A stretch of 64,000 nucleotides of DNA from Diadema setosum (GCF_964275005.1 NC_092706.1:6548064-6612063), one strand, 5' to 3'; numbered from the stretch's first letter, positions 1 to 11,773 are shown. The notes: generated from the letters alone by a model not told the origin. Translations and numbers: made by a program.

Positions 1-70
1 AGACCGTACTTCGAAATCTTCAAAAATGGACTTATCGGTTTTTGCTAACAAAATCTTCAAATACATTTAT
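1..70 (+). repeat. Partial copy of a TIR/MITE-like repeat (same family as 62997-63261)
   Basis: The first ~60 bases match, with few differences, the right end of the repeat at about 63195-63255, including the stretch TGGACTTATCGGTTTTTGCT. The element runs off the left edge of the window, so its full structure cannot be judged. It is non-coding. Confidence 0.7.
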
Positions 71-513
71 ATATCACGTATATTCTCAGCCTAACCAATC
101 AAACTTACTTCAATATTATCTCCATCCCTTTCAAACAATGTAACCCTGTAGCCTGAAACAGTCATCTGTGATTCTTCGTAGCATCTTGGAACCTTCAATA
201 TGTCATCCCAAGTAATTTTGCCCAAATTCTCTGATAGTACTGCCGCAGACCAAAAAGGCAATAAAGCAAAATTTGACGGAGTAGCCAATAAACACGGCTT
301 CTACTTCGCGTCGCTCATAACATTCCCTCTGGCTGAATGTTATCATCTTGTGTATATATCAATTGGTTTGCGGCGAAAGAGAAATGAATCCTCCCCCTCT
401 TTTTTTTTCACGAAATGTCTTTCATCAATATCAGTATTAATTTCAGAACGGAAATGCCATAAACGTCTGCGTGGGTGAGACTCTGTATGTGTGCATGCGT
501 GTGTCTGTGTTTG

Positions 514-538
514 TGTCTGTCTGTCTGTCTGTCTGTCT
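514..538. repeat. (TGTC)n microsatellite
   Basis: Pure tetranucleotide run preceded by imperfect TG-rich sequence. Confidence 0.9.
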
Positions 539-2044
539 TCGGGCTTATACTGCGTGTGTCATTTCAATGAAATGTTGAATGTTTATACCTACGTTGTCTA
601 TATTATTATAGAGCTTCGTTGATTCAAGTACGAAAATAATGTTCTTAAATGTTATATCTGTACTCTGTAGCACGAGGGCATGCATGAATTTGCCTGTTGA
701 CGAATCTCGCTTTATTTGAATTAATGATTTTTGTTTGTAATTGTTTTCATTGCAACTGATTGATAAATTGCACTTCATCAACGTAAATAAGCTCCGATTA
801 TTTATAGTATTCACTTATGTCGATGAGGGGGCAATTTGTCCAGCAGTTGCAATGAATCTGACTTTGTTGCATATAGGATAAACTCATACATTATATGTTT
901 TTCGATTTTGCAGACTACATTATACATTTTATACATTATACATTATATATACAGAACACATTATTTGTCATGGAGGAGAGTTATGGGTAAAGTTTTTAAA
1001 AGTACCCAAACATAACACCAAGTCGTGAAATTCAGTGGAGTAACTCTGTAAGCATGTGTCTGGAAGATATCTTATAGTTATACGATAAGAATAAGATACG
1101 CAGTAAGTAAGAAATGAAAAAAGAGAAAAGCCGACGTAACATCTACGTAATTATTCCATTTATTCACTGTATGAGAACGTCAACATTCGTCTTGTCGAAA
1201 TTGATTGATTATAAATCTTGTTAAACACAAATATGTATGGCAACACGGAGAAAAATTCATATGAAAATGACACTAAACACCTTAAGAAGTGACTAACCTT
1301 ACTGGTGAAACAATACGAAGATACCTTCTGTCGATCGTCACACGTTCACTCTAAAGATTGGTGTGTTCGCATTTCGCCCACAAATCACATGCTATAGGTA
1401 ATACATACTCGAAAGTGCAACACGCAAATAGAATCAAACGTCATAACAAACATTGCAGGGACTGATTTTTAAATTGCATCTTAATTTTCTTCTATACACA
1501 TCCACAAATTCGAGTAAAAGATTGTGTTTTGTAACATTTCAGTCTGGCGGGAATGTTCAGTCTCCTCCCCCACTGGGTGCAAACTAAGCTTCTTTATAAT
1601 ACTGAGGATGTCAATGGAGTTTACATAATATTGCAGTGGATATAATCATCCTCATAAACTACACAGAAAATCCTTGTCGCCAAACTTGCATCTTTGATTT
1701 TTTCTTCTTTCTGCGATTCTGTAACATCTATTATCAACATCTCTGGCAAGCGTTCCTTTTTAGGGTCAGGAGAAAAACCATTGCTTCGACAGATGCAAAA
1801 CATTGTTCGCACATTGATTGCTCATGATAATCCAATATTTTCTTTCATAGTTGAGTATACAATGCACATTTGCAGAGCAATTATAAGTTATGATTTTAAT
1901 TGCAGACTTGCCCGCCGTACGACATGAAAATACAGATAAATGTTTAATGAATAATTACTCGATATAATATGTAAAAAAAAACAAACAAACAACGATCTGA
2001 ATGGGACTACATTCATCATAGAAAAAGGGAAAGGATCAGAAAAA

Positions 2045-2090
2045 GAAGGAAGAAGAAGAAGAAGAAGAAGAAGAAGAAGAAGAAGAAAGA
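2045..2090. repeat. (GAA)n microsatellite
   Basis: Continuous GAA triplets over about 45 bases. The apparent poly-Leu frame on the other strand is an artefact of this repeat. Confidence 0.95.
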
Positions 2091-3019
2091 GAAATATGTC
2101 TTTCAATGATTATAACCAAACTCTTTTCCGAACTTGAAGAATGACTCTAATAACGTTTCATTCCCTATACCCTATACATGACTTTTCTCAAAGGCAAGAA
2201 TGTGACATGATAGCAATATTTGCATTAAATTCTTTTTATACAAATCCGTATTGTCTCATGTCTGCGATGCAACTTGAATCAGAATAGCAAAGTACAATAG
2301 AACTTGCACATATTCTCACGGACCTCTTTTCAGCACAAAACATGAAAAAATTTAGTCTTCATCGGATAATATTTGACATCTTCTATGACAGGTTTTGATC
2401 TTTCATGTGAGTTGAAGTAACTCGTGTCGTACACAAATCCAAACATTCCTCCTTCACAAGGCTACTCCGTATAATTACATTCCGTATATACAATAATAAA
2501 TTACGTCATCAGTAAGAAACTCCATTCAATAACCTTCCTCTCTCTGTGTAATATACATCATCGTGTAAATAAAATCTCTATAAACAATACATAAATAAAT
2601 AGATACAATTATTTACACACTGTACACAATAGCCATCTTTTCAACATCTCCTAAAACCTCAGTCGAAGGGTATTTTTTAAAAATAAATCTTTTTTGTTTT
2701 TTTTTTCTGATAAATCGCTGATGGAATGAGTTCAACTGTTCTCCGCGTACTGCCTACAGACCAACTTACCTTGACAACACCAAAGCTTACGAGAGTCGTC
2801 CATTACACCTGTCAGACATAGCAACACTTGACACGTTACTGGATTCTGCACTTTCATAATTCATACTTTTCCTATGGAAATGACCTTAAGGGCTGAATGG
2901 AGCACTAATGTCACCATATTGTACAATTCTGAGTGATCAACACCTATTGTAAAAATGGCCTCGGCCACGCAAACCTTAAGAACCATATCTCACAATAAGT
3001 GTACATTTTTCAACGAATA

Positions 3020-3087
3020 ACACACACACACACACACACGCGCCCACACACAGAGACACATGCAAAGCAGAGGGGGGGGGGGGGGGG
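3020..3087. repeat. (CA)n tract followed by a 16-base poly-G run
   Basis: A CA-dinucleotide tract (3020-3060) is followed by a short mixed segment and then 16 consecutive G at 3072-3087. Confidence 0.95.
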
Positions 3088-3194
3088 ACGAGAGGGAGAT
3101 GGATGAAGGGTAGAAAGATGCAGACACACAGACACACTCAAGACCTGATGCGACAGCAGTGCATGCTGTTGAGCATGATCAGATAATAACACCT

Positions 3195-3575
3195 GAAAGG
3201 GATGGTATAGTATTGGTTGAAGTGAGGATTCAGCTTATAACTTTTTGCGGGATACATAGAAACCACTTTGTTTAAGAGCATACAATATTCTAGCAGGAAT
3301 TCAAAGTTTATTTGATGAAATGAGTTTTGAAATGGCAGAGATATCCAAAAACAAAAGAAAGCAAAGCGATACCTAATAAAAGGTGGTCCTATATATCTTT
3401 TATTATGATTGCTTTGTTTTGGATATTTCAACCATTTAAAAACCAATTTTCATCAAATAAACTCTGAATTCTTCTTGTATTATGCTGTTTCATCTCATTA
3501 TCTCAAAATATCATCATTAACAAAACGCTGGAAACTTGAATCCTCATCTCGACCAAAACTGTATCATCACTTTAA
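3195..3575. mobile_element. Palindromic (fold-back) MITE, copy A
   Basis: The left end (AAAGGGATGGTATAGTATTG) and the reverse complement of the right end are related, and the inner arms also pair: AGTTTATTTGATGAAA near 3306 against TTTCATCAAATAAACT near 3446. The whole unit is therefore a long imperfect palindrome of ~380 bp. Related copies lie at 58502-58905 (full) and 49518-49624 (one end). It is non-coding and non-autonomous; the transposase superfamily is not determined. Confidence 0.75.
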
Positions 3576-3930
3576 CCCTTGCCATTTCACATTGTCCACT
3601 CTTTCGTCCTTGCCACGCGACTCGGTGAAGTACGATTGTAATAATGACGGGATGCGAGGTCAACAGCGAATCTCTCTCGAGAGTCATTAGCTGATCTAAT
3701 CGGAGATAGACTTGAAGAAAGTTGAATGAAAAACAAAAAACAAAAACAAACACGACTAACTCATTCTTAAGGACAAAGTCACATTCGAAGTCGTGAGGTC
3801 ATGTCGCTAATAGGTACTGCGGTTGCTGTGGCACATGCGAAAAACGATGAAACATACTAAGAACGATCAATTTGCTGTGACATAATTACAATAGATATAA
3901 AGCAAATTCACATATTTCGCGGAGACAGGG

Positions 3931-3972
3931 AAAGAGAGAGAGAGAGAGAGAGAGGGAGAGAGGGGGGGGGGG
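3931..3972. repeat. (GA)n plus poly-G
   Basis: About 30 bases of GA repeats followed by 11 consecutive G (3962-3972). Confidence 0.9.
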
Positions 3973-4057
3973 TTAGAGAGAAACAGAATACCCGACAAAT
4001 TGATCGTCAAGATGAAATGAATAGCGCGATATGCATTCCGTCGTGGAAATCATTTAG

Positions 4058-4240
4058 TTACAAATTTGCCCGTCTGGTGTTATCATACATGCCTCCCCGT
4101 GGGAGTTCGTTGAACTTCTCAAACCTTTGCTCATAAACTTGCCCCGAGCTACAAAATTGATCACGTTGTGCCGCGGGACAAGATCGAGTTCTCCGTAAAA
4201 CAGGATTTCGGAAATCCATATCACCGGAAAGATTTAACAT
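4058..4240 (-). CDS. Possible small coding segment, unrecognised
   Basis: A 60-codon frame starts with ATG at 4240 and ends at 4058. Its composition is more protein-like than neighbouring frames: mixed charged residues, several Arg encoded by CG-containing codons, and no simple repeat. An in-frame stop lies just upstream of the ATG, so the frame is not the tail of a longer unspliced frame. No convincing splice sites, domain or homologue is recognised. It may be a chance frame in a slightly CpG-richer patch. Confidence 0.15.
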   Translation of the reverse strand: MLNLSGDMDFRNPVLRRTRSCPAAQRDQFCSSGQVYEQRFEKFNELPRGGMYDNTRRANL

Positions 4241-5464
4241 TAGGAGTTAATGAAGTGAACGTTGAAACAAATCGTCCAGCGACGCAGACGTTCACCCTGA
4301 GCTCAGAAGGTGAGTGGTAACGTCAGCATCTCTTCTTCTACACCATGAAAAAAAAAAAACAACTCTGCTCTTTCTTTTATACTCCGCTCAAGAACACGAA
4401 GTAACAAGTGCGTGCGCTGTATTATGCGCTAAGAGCTTGAAGTACGTTTAAAGGGGCATTTCAGACGATTTTCATGTCACATAATGTGTAGGCCCACATA
4501 AATCGACAGCTCCATGTATAGATTTGCGGAATTTATCGTGATCTTTGAGCAGAGAAACCGATACTCTGAAAACACTGAACAATACTGATGACATAATTAT
4601 AGGAGGCTCACACATTTCAGAAATGCACCAGTCCAATTCCATTACAGTACCGCTTACTTAACAAGTTCACCTGTGTAGAATCTATGCATGCCTTCTTCTT
4701 TTGTTTTGCTTCCTGTGCCCCAACACATGCATTCTTATGGTGAGGCTGCCATGTTATAAATTTTGAAAACATTCCTCATCCCAATCACTATAAATTCTGA
4801 ATTTCTGTTCAAAATGTAAAAGTCTGAAAATCATCCGGAGGTCTCCTTTGAATATGTTGTGTTGGCTTCCTTCAAATTGGAAAACTATGCCGCTTTCAGA
4901 ATTAGCTTGTAATATCAATAACTTCCAACCATCTGATTATCCCTTATTGTCGTCTTTATCCCACAGGCAATATTTTGATTAAAGAAAAAGATATTGTCAA
5001 TGTTTCCGCTTGAGTTATACAGAGGTATAGTTACACACTAAATTGTAATTATGTGACCATCTTATATAGTTCATGACAACTAAGTGGATCCAAACTTGGT
5101 TTCATTTGCAGAAAGAATTTCCAAAATGTTATCCCACTAAATTGGCTTCATACAAGAAAGGGCGGGGTGGATTGGGGGCCGGGGGGGGGGGGGGGGGAGG
5201 AAGAAGACCGAAAATACAGCATAATTTGACAGATTTCGACGTCGATGATTTCAGCGCCACATCATTTAGATGGTGCGGTCTTTATCCCCTCTCCCCGTTG
5301 TCTGCTCCATGTGGTTATATGAATAGATGAAGGGTTCTGGTTATGTGCTATGTGGTTGGCCGTTGACTGATGAGAGGTTGTGATGTGCGCAAAGAGAAAT
5401 CAATCTAGTTCTCAGTCAGTGAATACAATGGACACGAGATTCGCAGACTCGGGGAACCCAACGC
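4241..5464. other. Non-coding stretch with a 17-base poly-G run
   Basis: No gene is supported. A segment beginning AAAGGGGCATTTCAGACG near 4450 looks like the end of a dispersed repeat, but no partner end was found. Seventeen consecutive G occur at 5181-5197. Confidence 0.5.
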
Positions 5465-5860
5465 AGGAAATGGAAAAGGAAATGGAAAAAGAAGTGCAGA
5501 ATAAGAAGCTGATGATGACGATGATGATGTTGGAGAAGGAGAAGATGATGAAGAGGGAGAAGAACGGGAAGCAAGAGAGAGAAGAAAACTTTAGAAGAGA
5601 AAAACATCAGAGGAAAAAAAAGCAAAAGGCGGATTTGGAGAAGAAGGAGAAGGATTTGGAAAAGAGATGTACCAAAGAGAAAACGAAGAAAAAGATGAGG
5701 GCGGAGAAAAGAAACCCAGAAGAAACAGAAAAAGAAGAAGGAGGAGGAGAAGGAGGAGGAGGAGGAGGAAGAGGAGGGTAGGAGGAGGAGGAGGAAGAAA
5801 AAAAGGAAGAAGAAGTAGTGGGTGGAGGAGAATGACGAGTAGGAGGAGACAAAAAGGGTA
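5465..5860. repeat. Long purine-rich (GA/GGA/GAA) tract
   Basis: Nearly 400 bases with very few pyrimidines on the plus strand, grading from GAA/ATG-rich to pure GGA repeats near 5740-5800. Long frames on both strands here encode only Glu/Lys/Arg-rich or Ser/Pro/Phe-rich low-complexity sequence and are by-products of the repeat. Long homopurine tracts can form triplex (H-DNA) structures. Confidence 0.85.
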
Positions 5861-6875
5861 AAAGGACTATTAAATAGGATGGACAGAATGAGGAAAAAAA
5901 ATTGGAATGCTAGACGAGCACGGACAGGTTGGTGGCAAAAGTCTCGAATCCCACAAATCCTTGCCTGATTCTATCGCATCTTTGGAGACTTCCAAGAAAT
6001 GAATAAGTTAAGACTCTCAAAATATCTGAACATACAATGGAGGGTGTAGGCAGGCAGACCCGGCGATCATAATGAGAATTTTTAAAAACGCTAGAAGTAA
6101 TAAACTGGGCTGGAGATTATACTGGAGGAAAAAGGGGGAGGGGTTTAGAAGCTGGTGATGGACTATAAAACGTTATCACTAAGTTCGTCCAGTTTAACCG
6201 TCTCTCACCAATCATCTCCACGTACCACTGGAACCGTATAGGCCTGCTATAAAAGGTCATTAGCTTTGAGGATGTGAAAAAAGAGCATGCATGCTACAAT
6301 GACATCAATATATAGTGAAATCAATATACCCACAAGGTTTATTGGAGTCATAAGGGGAAGAGTTTCTTCGATAACCACATCAACTTTTTTTTCTTTTTAA
6401 TGCAGAATATCAATCCAACACATGGGAATAGTTATCCGGTACTATTTTTACTTCTAATCTGGGATGATTGGATTCATGACACAGGAAGATGCAAACTGAC
6501 GCCGGGGTGACGTATTGCAAAAGAGTAGCATATTTTAAGGGGACACGATTCTGAGTGAGTAGGCGGCGGTGGTGATGGTGGACGAAGTGGGGGTGTACGG
6601 CAGAGAGCCGTGTGAAGCAGTTTTCCATCTCCTATGTTCAAACTGATGGGGAGTATCCACCGAATGCATTATATTGCATGCGAAGTCTACGCACGCACAC
6701 GTGCCAATTTCAAATATAACTGCAATTAAGGCCAGCGACAACCACCACAACAACAACAAGGTTAAAATGGGAGGAAAAAAAAACACTATACGGTTACTCT
6801 CAGCATGTAACTATGCGGAAATCGTGATCATTTTAAGTAATGAGAAAGGGTTAGGGGAAAGAAATAAGACGGACA

Positions 6876-7010
6876 ATGGAACAGAAAAAGACGAGAGAGA
6901 GAGAGAAAAGGGAAAAAGAAGAAGGGGAGACAAAAAGAAAGAGAAAGAGAGACAGAGAAGGAGGCAAGTGGAAGGGAAGGTTGGCGGGGAAGAGAGAAGA
7001 GAGAGAAATC
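6876..7010. repeat. Purine-rich (GA)n-like tract
   Basis: Degenerate GA/GAAA repeats over about 130 bases. Overlapping Glu/Arg-rich and Leu/Ser/Phe-rich frames are artefacts of this composition. Confidence 0.85.
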
Positions 7011-7192
7011 TGCATTGGGAACGAAATAGACAATGCTGCGAGAAAATCTAATGGTATAGAGTTCTAGCTGCAAGTCGTCTCGACAAAAATCTGTTGACGC
7101 TATAGGATAATCTGAGGAACATGAGAGACACCATTTATTCATTAAGATCCTCTTTAACACTCATTTCAACGTATTCGTCTTCAGAGGGGAAA

Positions 7193-7206
7193 GGGGGGGG
7201 GGGGGG
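7193..7206. repeat. 14-base poly-G run
   Basis: Fourteen consecutive G, one of about twenty such runs in the window. Confidence 0.95.
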
Positions 7207-9188
7207 AAGTATACCCCGAGTAATCTTATCCGCCCGATACGACCTGATGACAGCATTTCCCTCATTACAGTTTCGCTGAAATCTCGGCGCATTTCGCCAG
7301 TGGGCGTGCGAAGAAATAACGACAAGATAATGAATGCGATGCGTGTCGAGTAAACTAGTATGCAGTGATGTTATAAGATAGAGCAAGGAGGCACAGGAGA
7401 GGAAGATGAGAGGAAGAACACAAGGTGGAGGAAAATCGAAAGGAGAAAGAGAGATTGAAAGCAAACGTAAATGTCATAGTTATGTCAATTGTCATGACAA
7501 TTTGGAGAACTCAAATGTATGAATAGAATATAACTATTCAGAGCAAGAAAGAGAAAAGAAAGAAAGAACAAGAGAGAAAAGAAGGGATACAGACAAACAG
7601 ACAGATAGAGACACAGCTAACTTTTCCATAGTTTCGTATTTTTCATCTATCTGTCTGGATATACTCAACAAAACCTTCCGAGAACATTGTAAATACGAGA
7701 GATATATTCTCTTAACGTGAGCTCATATTTAACCTATCACCCATGCAAGGGCCAATGGGATGCTGTCGAGGTAAATAGACAATTATAATCTCACAAGAAG
7801 AGAGAGAATATTACAGGGGTAGTGAGAAAAAAATGAGAAGTAATGCGAAAGAAATAGCCAAAGTGAAATATATGGCATAACAATAACAATAAAGTGAAAT
7901 ACAAAATGCTATAACGAAGAGATGAGAGACAGAGACAAAATAAGAAAGAGAGATGAGGAGACTATAACGCGGGGAGAATGTGTTTGTTGCGCGTTAGTGA
8001 TGTAAAGAGAATGGTGTACGGCGGAGATGGTGGTTGGAGATTGAATAAGAGCGGCATAAGGGAGAAGGGGGAGGGGACAACATAATTATACTGGTTACGA
8101 CTGACCATGACACAGAAAACTTTTCTCGCGTTTCAGCGACTGTGCCATGGACATTGGTCATTCTACTACCATCAATGACCAGGGAGATTAGACTAACTGT
8201 GTGTACATGAGACAACCGTTGTTATGAATCTCATCATAAAAAAATTGATACATGTAGTATATGTACACAACTTATGAGGAACGGCTCTTGATCAGTAAAG
8301 AAATGTTTCAAGCATTACAATCATTTCACTAGTAGTTTCAGTTAATTTTGCTGTATGAACACATACTATGATACCGTTTCAATTACAGTGCCCAAGCGTT
8401 ATCATGGGAGAAGCATCTACAGAATGGTTGAGGCCGAGCTGTCACAAAAAATAACATCCAGCCATTTCCGGTAATCGACAAAGAAACAAGTAAAACACTT
8501 TATGGTGAAGAAAATTCGAAACCATTACCATCATGACCACACAGTTTGACGTTGGTTTATCTGAGGTACATGGAATTCTCCAGAGATGTCTTGATCTCGC
8601 TTGGCAGAGCGGCAAAGCGGAGTAGCGGAAACATTGACGACGGAGTGGGGGGTTGGGTTTCATAGAAATCGTATTCAGCAACGGCAGTACTTCAGGTGCG
8701 TGTTTCGAAGTAACGGGAGATCCAAGGTAATGAGAACATGATACACTGCTTCATGTCTCGTGGGTGAAAGGCAACCCGTCACATCGAGACAGAATGGGTT
8801 ATAGTGGGCTGTTGCAAGAGTTACGTTATAACAGAAGATTGTTATAATGCTGAAAATGATGAGACAATGAAGAGGAAGAGAAGAAAAATGTTAAAAGCAG
8901 AAGAAGAAGGAGGAGGAGAAGGATTTATCAAGAATATTCGTGTATTTATCGGAAGGATGTGTTTGACTTTGAGAGAGATTGTGTTCACAAAACGGTTCTT
9001 TGTTATTGTTTATGGATACTCCACGGGTTTTATCGTGCCAAGGTCCTTTGAAAACATGCATCACCCTGCAGTCTCTAAACATCGTCATTCATCCAGGCAC
9101 TTGCGGGCAGTGAACAGTTGATCGAATACCAGTGAGCACCAAATCATTCTGTCTATGCTGTCGTGGGATGCAACTATTCCCCATATAG
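7207..9188. other. Non-coding stretch; may include the 3' UTR of the minus-strand gene
   Basis: This lies directly downstream of the minus-strand coding exon. No AATAAA is seen on the minus strand close to the stop codon; the nearest canonical hexamer noticed is at 7134-7139, which would imply a ~2 kb 3' UTR. No other gene is supported. Confidence 0.4.
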
Positions 9189-10736
9189 CTAGGATGAGAC
9201 AGGATGCACTTTGTTGTAGAGATTCTTGTTGGCCGAGTTGAATTCCTCAATATCCTCCAGCAGTCGTCGCATTTCTTTCCGCCTCAATTCTGCTTGCGTG
9301 GCCGCCTTGACGAGCACGCGGCCGACCTCGTTGTCGTAGCTCTTCTCCTCTGGCTCGGGCATCCGGGGCGTGGCGGGGCGGAACATGATGAAAGGCGCGT
9401 TTATCGTGAGTTTGTTCTCCATCTGCGACTCGTTCTCCTCCTCTGAGCGGGAGTTGATCTGCAACACGGGGATGGCATCCTCGCTGCTCCTCGACGACGT
9501 AGGTTGAGCGTGGTTGCCGTTATCGTCGTCGACGTCGTATTCGACGTCAGGGACGTCTTCGTTGGCCATGATCCTTGTGAAGTCTTTGATCGATGGCTCT
9601 GACTGCGAATGACTGAGACGAATCTGCGACAAGGTAACCCCAATGTCGGACCATTCGTCCGTGTCGCTTGTATCCTTGTTGCTAGAACCCGTCGACGAGC
9701 TCGCCTTCCCGATCGACATACCGCTGTCGCTGTTGCAGTAAGCACAGGGAACATCTGATCGTTGAGACGAAACTGTATGTGGCGTGCCAATGGGAGCCTT
9801 GTAGCCGCTCGACTCTGAGTCGACGTCCCCCAAATCTCCCTCCCCTTTGTCGAAAGGAACTTCAACTTTGATCGATCGCTTCACTGGGGCGAGCTCAAGA
9901 CCAACGCCAGGTGGGTGGTCGGAGGAATTCGAGTGATCAAACCGGTACTTTGAAGATGACCTTCCCTTGCACAGGACGCCCTGCGTGTCGGGATGAATTC
10001 GTCCGAGAGACCGCGTATGACTCAGTGCAGACATGAGTGCCTCGTTCTCGCTACATGTTGACCGCGATCGAAGCCGCCCAAGACCATGGCCATGCGAACA
10101 CGCAACGTTGTAGGATTTTAAATGCATACAGGTCTCTTCCTTTGGATCCACGTCTGATCTTTGCACTCGTGAGGGGAGTTGCATGGCCTTTTGGGAACGT
10201 GCAAAACGTTTCAAACCGGGAGGTTGGCTTCCTTTATCAAGATCAAAAGGCCCCTTGTCCAACGAAGTTTGTCTATGCGGAACGTTTTCATTTCTCTTAA
10301 ATATCTTTCTGGGATGATGATCAGTGCGCGAGTCTTCCAATAATCCCACACCTTGAACTGGGTGTATAGCTGGTACGTGCTTGTTGGACTTGTACATGGA
10401 GAGGCGTCCGGCTCGTGGCACGCTTGAAAAATCCGGGTTGGTCACGAACACGGGGAGGTTGAGCGAGAGATGGCGGGTGAGTCCAGGTCGGGGAAGCGGA
10501 TGAGTCCTGTGACGGGTGTGCTCGGTCTTGCTGCCGACTTGTGAACCGACAAACTGCCCATCTTTCTGTAGCTGCTCCTTCATCTCCTGCAGCTTGCTGA
10601 GATACTTGGCATTGTGGTCACTGGTTGTTCGAGGATCTTCGTACCACTTCTGTTTCTCTCCTTTCCTCGCCGCCCCGGATGGCTTCGAGGTTGATTTCTC
10701 AAGGCGATAGACGTTCTTCCCACGATTGTACGCCAT
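9189..10736 (-). CDS. Host gene, 3'-terminal coding exon; unrecognised, mostly disordered protein (~515 aa)
   Basis: This is the only convincing host coding sequence in the window. The frame is open from a 3' splice site at ~10760 to a TAG at 9189-9191. I place the start at the ATG at 10736 (context CTGCAATGG, G at +4); seven in-frame codons lie between it and the splice site, so translation could instead enter from an upstream exon. GC is clearly higher than in the flanks, as expected of coding DNA.

The protein has no recognised catalytic domain. The N-terminal part is basic, with a short Leu/Lys/Glu/Gln-rich helical segment at residues ~45-60 (YLSKLQEMKEQLQ). The middle is Ser/His/Arg/Pro-rich and looks disordered. 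After about residue 300 it becomes acidic and Ser-rich, with SDSGMSIGKASSS and VEYDVDDDNG. It ends with a conserved-looking PFIMFRPATPRMPEPEE and a charged segment (ELRRKEMRRLLEDIEEF) likely to form a short coiled coil. I infer a regulatory or scaffold-type protein; function is unknown. Upstream exons are not identified. Confidence 0.75.
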   Translation of the reverse strand: MAYNRGKNVYRLEKSTSKPSGAARKGEKQKWYEDPRTTSDHNAKYLSKLQEMKEQLQKDGQFVGSQVGSKTEHTRHRTHPLPRPGLTRHLSLNLPVFVTNPDFSSVPRAGRLSMYKSNKHVPAIHPVQGVGLLEDSRTDHHPRKIFKRNENVPHRQTSLDKGPFDLDKGSQPPGLKRFARSQKAMQLPSRVQRSDVDPKEETCMHLKSYNVACSHGHGLGRLRSRSTCSENEALMSALSHTRSLGRIHPDTQGVLCKGRSSSKYRFDHSNSSDHPPGVGLELAPVKRSIKVEVPFDKGEGDLGDVDSESSGYKAPIGTPHTVSSQRSDVPCAYCNSDSGMSIGKASSSTGSSNKDTSDTDEWSDIGVTLSQIRLSHSQSEPSIKDFTRIMANEDVPDVEYDVDDDNGNHAQPTSSRSSEDAIPVLQINSRSEEENESQMENKLTINAPFIMFRPATPRMPEPEEKSYDNEVGRVLVKAATQAELRRKEMRRLLEDIEEFNSANKNLYNKVHPVSS

Positions 10737-10757
10737 TGCAGTCTTCCAGGAGCTCAC

Positions 10758-10781
10758 CTCTGCGGAACAAACACAGACAAA
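10758..10781 (-). other. 3' splice site (acceptor) of the minus-strand host gene
   Basis: Read on the minus strand, the pyrimidine-rich stretch TTGTCTGTGTTTGTTCCGCAG ends at 10760, immediately before the open coding frame. A second AG two bases later (10758) could also be used and would change the reading phase. Confidence 0.6.
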
Positions 10782-11024
10782 TTATTATTGTTTAATGGGG
10801 CAACTCAATATCACAACCAAAGAGTGTCTGGCTTTTCGAATGCGACATTTTGGGTACGGGTAAGCCATCTAAATACTTCGTCACGAAGTACATGTATTCT
10901 ACATTTATCGTAATGAACAAAATAATTTTGTCTTTTATTGTTTTTGTATGTTTTTCATTTTGTTATTTTCTAGCCCATCTTTCTTCTAAAGTATTTCCTA
11001 GAAAATTTCACTTCCAAAGTGGAA

Positions 11025-11224
11025 ACATTGGCCAGGAGTCTTTGCTCAGCTGCAAAAAGACATTCCTTATCAGCCTATATAGATGGCTGAAATGGAGAGG
11101 TTGATGCCCAATGAGAAGAATAAAGACATTGGCCAGGAGTCTTTGCTCAGCTGCAAAAAGACATTCTTCATCAGCCTATATAGATGGCGGGAATGGAGAG
11201 GTTGATGCCCAATGAGAAGAATAA
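11025..11224. repeat. Tandem duplication, ~101 bp unit, two copies
   Basis: Copy 1 spans 11025-11125 and copy 2 spans 11126-11224. Both start ACATTGGCCAGGAGTCTTTG and end in AATGAGAAGAATAA, with only a few substitutions between them. It is non-coding and lies just upstream (5') of the minus-strand host exon. Confidence 0.9.
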
Positions 11225-11748
11225 TGAAACAAGAACAACAAACCAGAGAAGATCTATCTTTCCCCCTTTTTTATTTGTTCACGACTTGGATGTTTGGCAA
11301 AATTCGAGAGCACAATTGGAGAGCATCGTGTGCAGCAGTGATAAAGATCGCAACTTGACGGAGGTCAACGTCTCCAACAACTCCCCCTTTTTTAATAGCG
11401 ACGACAAGGATGAAAGCGCCATCATCTCGCAAAAAAGAAAAAAAAAACGCACAAAGCGTCTTAGTCTCTATAATGACCATGCCGCTAACTACGGCTGAAA
11501 TCTTGACAATGTCATAATGTTTTGCAGCGTCGATACTGTATGGCATTTTTTTTTTCGGCATTCTCGTCGAACGTATACTGACTGTATGAAGTATCAAGCC
11601 GCAATAACAACAAGGGTGTATTATAAATGAATATATATATATATATGTTGCGAATTCACGTATTGGCTCCAATATAGCGAAGAATCAAGAAATAAACTAG
11701 TAATGCATTATTTCGCCAATAAGAATGAGTTTATTGAACAACTCAAAT

Positions 11749-11773
11749 TTTCGGTGGCCTCCACCTTCTTCAG
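11749..11773 (-). ncRNA. Hammerhead-ribozyme-like core in the left PLE copy
   Basis: On the minus strand CTGAAGA fits the hammerhead core CUGANGA. It is followed by a 5 bp hairpin (GGTGG / CCACC) with one extra A at its base, then GAAA. This is the mirror of 17320-17344. Penelope-like elements are known to carry hammerhead motifs, but I cannot find a convincing pairing stem I/III and cleavage triplet in the standard position, so activity is uncertain. Confidence 0.4.

Larger units (their letters stand above)
71..3019. other. Non-coding stretch, no gene seen
   Basis: AT-rich sequence with only short frames lacking compositional support, a (TGTC)n run at 514-538 and a (GAA)n run at 2045-2090. 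No repeat family, RNA gene or splice-bounded frame is recognised. Confidence 0.6.

Noticed and set aside
5380..5781. 133-codon Glu/Lys/Met-rich frame
   Set aside because: It comes from the long purine-rich tract. Frames on the opposite strand are equally open, and composition is entirely explained by GA/GGA repeats.
9401..9865. 154-codon Arg/Thr-rich frame
   Set aside because: An out-of-frame shadow of the host exon.
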